64,000 nt of DNA from Spirometra erinaceieuropaei (taxonomy: Eukaryota; Platyhelminthes; Cestoda; Diphyllobothriidea; Diphyllobothriidae), in assembly GCA_902702965.1 (NCBI GenBank), contig CACRXP010000033.1, positions 961,901-1,025,900 on the forward strand, written 5' to 3'. Position numbers and translations under genes: made by a program. Of the stretch, positions 38,401 through 50,400 are shown piece after piece. The notes beneath the pieces are model-generated. The model was not told the DNA's origin. It did not search any database and worked only from the letters and a program-made list of their open reading frames with translations. Positions within the stretch are counted from its first letter, which is position 1, and the number at the start of each line of letters is the position of its first letter.

Positions 38401-41400
38401 GAGGCGCGTCACAGACAACTAGCTACTCTCAAAGAGATTCGCGGTGAAAACGGGGTGAAGCAGGATTGTGTACTCGTTCCCGCCTTCCTCAGCCTCATGT
38501 TCTTTGGCCGGGAGTAAAAAACCTGCTGAATCGATGGATACTTGCCCAATAGTCCATTCATGGAGGCATCTACAGTTATTCTCAGGACTTTTCAAAACTG
38601 GAGGTCCGGCTACAGTGGCTCCTTCTATGTGTAGCCTTGGTTGGATCCACACCAAAGTAAGGTCCAATGACCCCAAACGTGGCCTGATACATTTTGAATG
38701 GGGACCAGGCCATACGTAGAGGCGTATAAAAACCGTTTGGTCTTTTCAGCCAATATGCCCACGAGTACCTCAGGTCGTCCTTATTTTGTCTTACCCTCGG
38801 AGGATGGTAGGTGTGGGAGGAGGGTGGCATTGTGACTTGCAAGGCGCACTAATTAATGCTTGAAGAGTATCAATTAGGGAAGGAAAATAACCTGGGATTG
38901 GAGGTCCACAAGCCGCTGAGATGACAGTGCAAGTTGTTGCTGAATGTTCCCAAGCTCCAATTTCTTGGCGGCGGCAGACATCTCCAGGTCATCGACTTCC
39001 TGCCTCAATAGATTCGATTGAGCCCTTTCATTATCTGTCGCCTTCCTAGAGGAGGATTTTACAGTAATTAGGATAGGCTGAAGGAAGGGAACGGCGAAAG
39101 CCATGAATTAGCTAAATAAACAGTCTAGGCCATTGAGAAGTAGGAAACTTCTCGCGATGATACCCATGTGAACCTGCATTACCGAGGATAATCGAAAATG
39201 TCCGTTTGAAAACTCGACTTCTTTGCAGTAGTAAAATAACCCACACATGAAGGTACGAGGTTTCGTCTGTTTCTGTGTCTTTTCTGCACGGGGATAACAA
39301 AAGTGAAACTATAAGGCCCTAGGGTTGGCGGTCGATCCATCCAAACCACAAAGCTGTATCTGCACTTATTGGCAGTAATTTTCGTGTCAACAATGATATC
39401 AAAATTTGTTTTCAAAAACTGCCGAGTTGTGTGGATGGCAACCGAAGGAACAAGTCCAATGCTTTAATAAACACTATAAGCAACAAAACGTGGTTTTAGG
39501 TTAAAACTTTCTCTCTGACTATTATACAGACATGTGCATATGGACAACCGGCAGTGGAGTTGAAGTACTCCGTGCCGCCTACCTGCTGGAATCGTGGTCT
39601 GCAAGCATAGCTTTCATCTGTGCATTGACTCGCAGTAGTTCTTCCTTGCTGTGAAGTAGTTCCTGTGTAACTTGACTCACTTCGTCTTCGCGTTGCTTAA
39701 AAAAGAACAGGAGGGTTTGGCAGGGTGGGTATGGGTGGAGAAGGCACACAGCACAGTCACTCATCTGTTAGAAGACTCACCTTCACAAGAGCCTCCAACT
39801 GCAGATTTTTCGCTTTACTGTCCTCAAGCTTCTTCTGAAATGACCAGGGGAAAAGCTAGGTCTCACGAGAAAGAAAAGTTTACAGGTGTATTGATAAAAA
39901 GTGAAAAAGTGACGGTAATGCCGTCTGACACAATTCATTTATTTATTTAATTCATTAATTAAAATTAATTCGTCCCTTCGCAAAGTGAATTAAAGATGGT
40001 GTGTTCAGGGGACCAACGGTGAAAAAAGAGACAATTCAAGCAAAGTACTTGGCGTGTGGAAAACGGCTTGATTAGGAACTATTTCTTTAGTTCATGAGTG
40101 AATCTAGTGTCTAGACAATTAACCTGTTTAAACAAATAATAGGATTAGGGTATAGAGAGGTTTCGTAGGTCACTTTTGGACGACGTGTATCGCTATGCGT
40201 TTGTTTCTCACTGAATAAGTTACTGATCGACCTCGACATGGCCTATTGGTGAGAAAACAGTGGTTTAACGTCGGTTAATTTGCGGCGTGCATTTATCATT
40301 TAAGTCTTATTTGAAGACGATCCATGAATGCGCGTGCACATGACTGATGACTTTCCCTAGGTAAAGTTTTCGGGGTGTGTGGAGAGGGAAAACTTCACTT
40401 TGTCCCTTGATGGACTGCAGACGGGAGAACCAAAAATAAGACAGCTCGTGACTCATGCGCTCGCTACAACCTTACTCAGCACTTAGAAGTTGACTGAGCA
40501 AAATATGTTGTCGCATGTAAAGCGCACTGATGAGGTCTGCTGCCAGTGACAGTACTGCTCAACCAGACTGAAGACTGCTCTATCTGCCCAACAACATCAT
40601 GCGTGAAATTGCGGTCACAAAGGACGCATGAAGGTGACCGAACCACCGTCGCACCAAGTACCGACGCCTGCCATAAATGCAGGAACTTCCAGTTCTAGTA
40701 CGCGTGTGGCTGCGTATAAAGTGCTTTTTATTAATGCTGCGCCTCCTAGGCGTCCGCCGAATTCATCTGTTGCTGACTTTGACGGTGGATTCCAAAGTAA
40801 ATCAGAAACAACAGGCCGCAGATGAAAAAGGAACCAGATCGTGCCCGACACGTGTAGACAGGCAGTTTGGCATTATCAGTCACTGAGCCCATTCTCAGAA
40901 GTCCTGACTTTCCGCTGTCATTGAAACCTGGCCTACAATGAACAAATCCACGCATAGAGCCTCACTGCCAATACTCCACCTATTGCAAGGTCCAGGATAG
41001 CGGTTTCGGTTATGAATGTTAAATAAATGAAGGCTGATCGTGGAAGGCGAGAATAAACCTGAAACAACTGCCACGAAGTCTCCCTTGAGTTTCATATCTA
41101 ACCAGTTGTTGTTCGTTTCGTTGTTTTGCGGGTTGGTAGACAGCCACTTATTTGTCATACCGAACACTGACTATGGGAGCCCTTCAGACCTAACAAGACA
41201 AGAAGATTGGTTTACCAGCACCACTTCAATAAACAATCAGAAGGCGTGTACTTCGGCATCAGCATGGCAATCATTAGCGTTCCAGTCCCATAAATAGTAA
41301 GTTTAATGGGAAGGTATACGTGCTTACGGAGTTGTGGTGCACTCAAACCCTAGAAAATTCTTAAGCAAAGTACCTCCGTATGAAGTCGAGTAAGATTAAA

Positions 41401-44400
41401 AGAAGGGAAACAGTCGGCAAACCCTTTTATGCAGAATGTTTTGCTGCAGCTGCTCGTTGTTGGCCTGCATCTGCTGCAAATAGTCTTCCAAGTTGTGGTG
41501 TTCGGCAACATTACAACACAGATTCCCCGGTTGAATTATACGAGCCACCTCCGTGACGTCACGGGAACCGTAGGCGCGATGGGTCGCAGCACCTGCTGCA
41601 GCTGAATACGAAAAGATACATACGAACACCTATTGAAAGGATGTAAGTAGAACAGATGCAGTACTGAAAAGTTCAGCGCGGCGTAGAATAACCTTACAAT
41701 TATTACGTAGCACCTTTCACCACCATCGGCAGGTAATTGTTGCGGCAAACGACCAAGTAGGCCATATGAGTAGAGAAAGCATGGGACGAATACGGTAAAG
41801 AAGCAGGGGAATGACTCGGGAGTTGCTTTTCGATCACTCCCAAACGTCAGAGACTACACACATACAGTGAGGGACCGATCTCATAAAATGTTGGCTGAAA
41901 TCCTGAAATGCGTTATCGACTAGAAAGAATTACTTGGGCGCGGTTGTAATGCTGATTATCTTGCTGCATAATCCTAGAATACTTTCGACTCGGCAGGATG
42001 TCAACTTTTGAAAACACTGCTTTACAATCTCCTGTAGAAACCGTACTCGGTGAAACAATGGCTACTTAAGTAGCATGCATTTTTCCCATTGATTTTCGAC
42101 GGTATTGCAAATTCAAATATATTTTGGAGAAACCAAGAACAAAAATATATCTTCTTTCAGTCGTTTGATAGAGGATCACGTCATCTTTATGTTTTATGCT
42201 CGAAGAAGGAGTATAATTAGGTTTTAAAAAAGTTTTCTAATTGTCGAATAATTTGGAGCCTGGTCAGTCGTTGTAATAGCGCTTAGTGATTTCAGCCTAC
42301 AAGGTGCACGCGTTCCGCGTAGAGAAAACAACACATTCCTCTATGCCTTTAAAAAGACACTATATAGAGTTCGCAAAATTTTTCAATGGATGCGGACTAT
42401 GCTGAACATTTCATGAGCAGTAGTGGTAAACGGAAAAGTAAGAAGCTATCTGAATGGACACTGCGCGGTCTTACAAAATCTCATAATTAGGAACTTTTTA
42501 AAACCTAATTATACTCCTTCTTCGAGCATAAAACATAAAGATGACGTGATTCTCTATCAAATGATTGAAAGAAGATATATTTTTGTTCTTGGTTTCTCCA
42601 AAATATATTTGAATTTGCAATACCGTCGAAAATCAATGGGAAAAATGCATGCTACTTAAGTAGCCATTGTTTCACCGAGTACGGTTTCTACAGGGGATTG
42701 TAAAGCAGTGTTTTCAAAAGCTGACATCCTGCCGAGTCGAAAGTATTCTAGGATTATGCAGCAAGATAATCAGTATTACAACCGCGCCTAAGTAATTCTT
42801 TCTGGTCGATAACGCATTCCAGAATTTCAGCCAACATTTTATGAGATCGGTCACTTACTGCAAATGTCGCTAGTAATAAATGATTAACTGAGGTGTAGCT
42901 AGACAAGAAGGCGACCGTCAGCCAGCACTCTTGTTACGGTTCGAGGCAATAAGCCTCAGTAAGTCATCGCTCCATCGTCGTCTCGCTTGCAGTTAAGGCG
43001 TCACCTCTTACAATGTGAGCATTTTCAGCAATCCTTCCAAAAACCACACAAATTTCAGAGATGAAATGGTCCGCTGGCCTGTTATTACTGTCGGTCGAGG
43101 CGAAGGTCAAGAAAATGCGATATACCATGCGACACAATTGATTTCGCCAATGCAAATATGCTATCCCTTTGCCTGCTCTGTGTGTTTAGGACCTTCTGTT
43201 AAAACACAAAGACTTCTGATTGCTTTGGTTGAACCAGTTCATTTCAAAAACAATTTCATAGGAACGATTTTCTAAATGTACGCAAGAGAGAAATATGTTA
43301 AATACAATATCGTAGTCAGACGCCAGTTCATACTGCCAACAACTTACGAAGACTCTCAAGCCGTTGGGGGTTTTTTCTGCCCTGAACAGGCTTATCGTAT
43401 GACACGCACATCTTTGAAGATTATTCGTTTAATAATCAATAACAAATTGGCTATCATTAATGTAAATTTGCTTCTGGGGTAATTAGGCATATAGTCAGAT
43501 GAAAAAAAAACAAAACGATGTGTTTTCTTATGCAACCCCTAAGCTACCTTTTTATAATCAGGTGTGAATGAAAGTGAGGAGGCCACATCCAATTAGCTAC
43601 ACAGAAAACTGATTATGATATAGGCATTTTAAATTACTGTCCACCAATCCAGTAAACAGGAAAGCCCAGCACAATCCTTACCCGCACTCCAAGGGGCCCC
43701 TAATACTGACAGTGTGCTCAATAAGTCCATAGTTCAAGGATAAAGGCAACAGCAACCAGGCAAAGAAATTAAATGAAATATGCTCACCCTGACCGCGCTC
43801 GAGATTTAAACTGTGCTGAATGGTTGAAACACCGGTAGTCAAATGTTCCACCTCATCTACTTTCGTGGTCGCTAAAGATGAAGAAGGAAGTCAAAGTTAG
43901 TTACGTTAACTGGACTCAAAGAGAGTTGGACATGTGGGCAGTATGCAAGCCAAGGTGTAATACAAAAAGCTCAAGAATCATGGACGGGAAATTGTGGTCA
44001 ACCTATCAGGTCGCAACCGGCACAATTTGAACCATACAAAATTGTCCGTCAACACCAAGTCTTTCGGTTCGCATCCACTTCGGTTCCTCCAATCCACATT
44101 CAGCTGCCTACTCCTTCCTTTTCCGTGACATTATCACGCCTTCTAGATTTACAAAACTCATGCCCTAAGTAATATACAACACTTGTACCCCACCCGGCTT
44201 CCTATAAGCTTCCCTGTACCTTCATCTCATTACTCTGGGACTCAGCCTGCAGGCCCTCCCCCCCCCTCGCCAGAAGTACAAAATGTATTTTCTACCAGTT
44301 TTTCAGTAAGAGTACTCTAGTAGTCACTTTCTAGGGTTCCAGATTTCCTCCTTCTGCTCGACTGCCTCTGCGAGCTTGAATTGTGGGCGGACGATTCACT

Positions 44401-47400
44401 GGTTTGCAACTACTTGATGCGACCCGCTTTCTCAAACACTTGCTGCCTAATTCTTGGCAAAACGGATTCAACTATGCTATCAGCAAAAATCAAGTCGCCT
44501 GAAACTCTAGCCGAAGTACACATCTAATCTCTCAAAGCCACTCCATCGTGCCCTGCTGTGACTGAAGAGCCTTCAGGTCAGTCAGCGATGTCCTTCGTTC
44601 CGCAAACTGTTGCCTTTTCTTCCGATAGGAACGTCACCTTCTGGAGTGAGATCGTCTTCATAACATAATTCTTGACAGACGTTTATCTTCCTTATGACAA
44701 CTAGAACGCTCTAGTTAATGTAGGTTTCGCTAACTGGGAAATTAACAAATACTCGGTTCGTGATGCACAGGTCGTTAACAGCGAGCTAGGTGACATTGCT
44801 ATCCTGCAGTGTGCAATTTTTAGAACTGCCTGATGGTTAACAAAAGTATAATCATTGTAAAGATCTTATTGAAAGAACCACTGTTTAAAACTTTGCTAGT
44901 CAAAATCGTTCTGATACATATTTGCGCGTAGGTAAAACTTCCCATGGAAACGGGTTGATAGTCTGAACAGACCCCGTGTTGCGATGAATTCTGATGCCAG
45001 CGGGGAGTTTTTTAACAACTTTCCGCCGTACTAGAGCCAAGTGATGTTAAAAATTGTCTGGAAACTCAAGGCAGCGCTGACGTTACGCGCTTCCAGATAT
45101 GAAAATAAGCACTTGCCATAGCACATTGAGTCAATACAACAGAATTAGCTGAAAGCCTTCAGTGGCACTTAAAGCCATTTCTTGGCACCGTTCAGAACGC
45201 AAGGACGAATTTTCGAACCTAAATATCGTGTCTGGTGTATGAGATTTTCGATGACATCAAGGTAAGGAACCGTTTAGGGAATCGTTTATGAAAAGGACAA
45301 ATCGCTTTATGCAGTCGGTGAAGTAGGGTCATTGACAAAGCAACAAAGTTATCTAAGTGGAAGTCAAAAGTGTAAGCGTGACATCTTCTGATGACATCAG
45401 AGTTCCTGGAAAGTCATCTACCAGATGTAATTCTTGAAGAGATTGCACATCGACCGGGCACATATCATGAACTGGCGAATTAAGTGCAAATTTGAGCGAG
45501 GAAAGGAAGCAAAGGTACACAGGGGGGATGCGAGGGGTAGGTGTTTCCAAGGAGAGTCAGCAAACGCAGACATTTACATCTATCCCAGCAGCAGAGCGAA
45601 GCTACTTTGGCTGAACTTCTGGATGTGAGAACCGGTTGAACATACGCCCAGGAAACGGGTTAGTTCCGGAACTATCTCTACCCGGGCAGGGAGAGGCACA
45701 GTTTTCGTAGGTCTTGATGGGAAGCGGCGAAAAACAGAAAGCTGAACTTCACTTCACCGGAAACCGGACCCCACCCAAGTGAGCGGTATTCAGCAAGGCA
45801 ATACCGAACGTCAAATATTCACACTCACGACTGATTGGAGACTGACCTCACCAGGCGCGCACATACTCGCGTAGGGATAGCAAGAGAAAGAAAGTAGGTA
45901 AATGGGTATACGGACCGGTGGAGAGTAACAAAAAGAGAGAGAAGCGGCAAAGGGAAATGGAGAACCAGAGAGCGTGCAAAAATAGTTCAGGAAAGGGCGC
46001 TTTAACGGCAGAATGCATCATAGATTAGCTGGACGGACAAAGGGGACCAAAGGGTGTGGCACCGGGTTAGCGATATCCGCGCGGTCTCAAAATGATTCCT
46101 ATAAAGTCTAGGACTGTTTCATGCCAAGAAGCCAACTTAAATCAGAATGAGTGAATTTGTGTTGCACAGTACCGCCCAACAAAGAGGCTGCATGAGTGCC
46201 TACTGGAGTTTTATCCCCAACATACTCTGAAGCAGATTAAGTAGAAGCCCGTTGTTGGCAGAAACACTGATGTTCTTTAGAATTGCTGAAATGACCCGAA
46301 AGCGTGGGCCTCCCAGCGTTTCGCAGTCTGCAGCGATCTAGTGCGATAGGTTTCAGTACATTTCGGATCGTAAAAACTCCACCTTTAGATCGCCACATTC
46401 GCCACCATAGAACGCACTCACTACGGGCTTTAGTTATTTTCCTAGGCTGAAAACATCAACGCCAGGCGAAGATTAGCTTGATCAAGACTGTCGGGAGCCT
46501 TCAGAACCCTTACCTTTCTGTGTACGCATTCTTGCCGCTGTACAATGGCGAAGAGGGCTCCTAATCGCAAAACAAAAGCAATCATGTCCCATAAGGCGCC
46601 TTGTCTAAACATAAAAAACTATCATTTAGCATATTTCTTGCTGTTCAACCAGTTAGCCCACATTTAGGAGCCTGTTAGATGAGGTCTCAACGACTCTGCA
46701 AATTACACCTCATTGAAAACTGTTTAACTTAAAATGCACCCGAAACTAGTGGTATGTTGAAGGTGGGGCATAGGCAAAATTGCCAATCGGTTGCATTAGA
46801 ATTGTATTAAACGTTTGGCTGACAGCAAAAGCTCAAATGGCAGGTTTGGCTGGCTGTCTTAAATCGTTTGGTGTAGTCAGCGCTTTCTAACAGCACACTA
46901 TGTTATTTATTGTTTACAATTAAATTTTACTAGACATCAGAGGGAGCAGGTGTCCAACAAGGAGTTGTGGTAAGGCTAATCGCCTAAAAAACTAAATAAT
47001 AAGTTTTATGAGTAGAAGATGACAGTTTTGCGTTTGGTCCATTCTAAAGCAAGTTAGAGGGGTACATATGGCGATGGCGAGGAAGATGATCTCAATAACG
47101 ACAGGAAGGTTAACCTGTCCAAAGAGTAGAACAAAGAGCGGGGCGGAAATGGCATCCATAAAAAGAAGCCTAGTGGTGATTTTTGTGTATTTCCGTTCCG
47201 GCAAGGTAGGGAAGATGATCGTAACCCGAGAAAGGGGCTGTTGATTGCCTGCATTTGTTGTTTTCGTTGACAAAGTGGAAAGCAAAGTAAGTGCACAGGT
47301 GCATCCGTTGCTTTACTCCAAACATAGAACTGGTAAACGGAAATGCGAGCCTCTTTCGCACGGCTGCTAAACCGAAAGTCCGCTTTCTGGCGCCCTATGT

Positions 47401-50400
47401 GCTAACCCACATTCACCATCTGTATTCAACTTACAGCAAAACACCAGATGAGAGAGCAGACTAGAAGCACAACAATCTGACAGTAAAAAGGAAAATGGTG
47501 GGACAGTAAAATATAGGATCGTGGCAGTCAAAAAGGTTGAGAGCCTTAGAGGACATTTTACATGCCAACGAAACGAGAACTACCATTATTCTTCAGCAGA
47601 ACTATTACAATAGAGGCTAGTGAAATTACTTTTTACCGTTAAAGTTTCTAACAATCCAGCTCCATTAAAAAGGCAGCAGAATTCACAAACTGAGCTACAG
47701 AACTAAAAGCGTCTCTTGTCGGTAGTAGCAGAGCAGGTGCGCATAAAACCAGTCAGAATTATTAATTCGCTGCTAAAAATGCGCCGCTTTATAGGGTCAG
47801 CCAGAAGGAACCCACCTTAGAGAGATTCCTTTTGTACAAGTCAAGTCACAGAGGAATCCCTTATGACGACCGTTAAACCGACACCAAGCGGCCCCTCAAC
47901 GAAGCTGAGTGCCGCTCGAGAGCCCTTTGTATACACCTTGGCGTGAATTAACATCTTACACGTCGGACCAGCAAATGAAGTAGTTAACTGTCTCAGGAAA
48001 ACACTCATTCAAAAAGTAGTATCACTGTCTTGACGAAAACTCTACGAAACAGTCGGCCAGCCAGAGAAGGCGGCAAAAGGGGTTGATTAAGGGCAGTGAG
48101 CCCCGGTTGAGAGGAAGTGGGGAATACATGTCTGAGGAGTGGAACCACTGACTGACGAGTCATGTGCAGACATTGGCAAAGTGAGGAATGAAAGTACGAT
48201 CATGGAAGGAGAGTTTTCGAACCTTAGAAAATTTACAGTAACTGCCACGAGCATGATAACTTTTACGAAGTACCGAGTAGGTCGGCTTGCTTCACCGACT
48301 GAGGTGTGGAGATAACATTTGCCGGTTGTGCCAAGCGGCTTATCTTTCCCTTTCTGACTTGAAAACGATCGAAAGATCATCATAGCTTCATGGACTGAGA
48401 AGAGCCATGATACAGGTTATTCACTTTTGTTTCCATGTTTATAGTGCCTGCTCGCAGACTGTGTACATTGAGTCGTGGAAACATTATAAAGGGAATATTT
48501 CATCACTGACAGCAGTAATCGAGCAATAATTTATATGACAAGACACGGGAATAGAAACCCCCGGTAATACAGCCGGCCCTGAACTAAATTCCAAGAACGG
48601 TACCCCCTTCCAGTGCCCTAACCCTAACCTAGCCCCTGGCCCAAACCTCGATCCTAAGCCTTAGCTTGATCTCGTACTTAACTCTAATCCACTTGGAATT
48701 TAGCTCAAGACCACCTGTACTACCGAGGGTTCCTGTTCCCGCGCTCTACCCTTTATACAAGTTGAATAGTAGGAAAACGCATAAAATTATCCATTAACAC
48801 CAAGTCCTTCGGTTCACATCCGCTTCCGTTTCTCCAATCCACATTTAGCCGCCTACCCTTCCTTTTCCGTGACATCGTCACGCCTTCTAGAGTTACAGAA
48901 CGCATACCCTAAGGTAGATGCACCCCACCGGGCTTCCTACAAGNNNNNNNNNNNNNNNNNNNNNNNNNNNNNNNNNNNNNNNNNNNNNNNNNNNNNNNNN
49001 NNNNNNNNNNNNNNNNNNNNNNNNNNNNNNNNNNNNNNNNNNNNNNNNNNNNNNNNNNNNNNNNNNNNNNNNNNNNNNNNNNNNNNNNNNNNNNNNNNNN
49101 NNNNNNNNNNNNNNNNNNNNNNNNNNNNNNNNNNNNNNNNNNNNNNNNNNNNNNNNNNNNNNNNNNNNNNNNNNNNNNNNNNNNNNNNNNNNNNNNNNNN
49201 NNNNNNNNNNNNNNNNNNNNNNNNNNNNNNNNNNNNNNNNNNNNNNNNNNNNNNNNNNNNNNNNNNNNNNNNNNNNNNNNNNNNNNNNNNNNNNNNNNNN
49301 NNNNNNNNNNNNNNNNNNNNNNNNNNNNNNNNNNNNNNNNNNNNNNNNNNNNNNNNNNNNNNNNNNNNNNNNNNNNNNNNNNNNNNNNNNNNNNNNNNNN
49401 NNNNNNNNNNNNNNNNNNNNNNNNNTGGTAGTCACTTTTTAGGGTTACCAATTTCCTCCTTCTGCTCGACTGCCTCTGCGAGCTTGAATTATGAACGCAC
49501 GATTCACTGGTTTGGAACTACTTGCTGCGACCTGCTTTCTCAAATACTTTCTGCCTACTTCTTGGCACAATGGATTCAACTATGCCATCAGCAAAAATCA
49601 AGTCACCTGCACCCCTAGCCGAAGTACACATGCATTCTCTCAAGGCCACTCCATCGTGTCTTGTTAAGACTGAAGAGTCTTCTGGTCAGTCAGCGATGTC
49701 CTTCGTTCCGCAAACTGTTGCCTTTTCTTCCGACTCTCTGATTCGGAAGTGAGCTTGTCAACATGGTTTATGCCTGATCACCACCTCCTTCTCCTGTTTC
49801 CGAAGCGTAAGTGGTGCTGGTTAACAACTAGTCTGTTCTATGTGCAATTCTCCTCTGACCGCCTAGTTTGAGATATGAGCATTTTCAGTCCTACGGTCTT
49901 GTCCGAGTTGGTTGACTCGGACTTCTGGATCTTCTCCTGTGCTGCGTATAGCTTTCTTCCACTGAAAAGGAAGGTGCACCTCAGATGGGCGACGAGTGGG
50001 ATATTTAGAACAACTTCAAGCTCTTTTGTTTGGCCGATGTACTTTATAAAAGTTAGTTTGAGACATTGACTAGGACTCAGCTCCTCTCCATACCCACAAT
50101 AAACGTCTTTTTACTGGGCAGCAGCTGTCTACGTATGCGTTGTGCGCACAAAATGGCACCATCTGTGTACGGAAGCTACCGAGTAGGGTTCGAGTCTCTG
50201 TCATTAAGCTAAAACTGGCTGCTTTGTAGAAAAGCGATCAAGAAGGATTTCAGCGCAGAAAATCAGCAGGATGATTTCTAGCTTTTACTAGGCTTGTTTG
50301 ATACAGAAGTTTGTCAGTTACCTCTGCACAAATTTCGCCAAATCGCACTTCTGGATGATAGTCACGGGCATTTTGTCGAAATTCGTTATCAGAATTCAGC

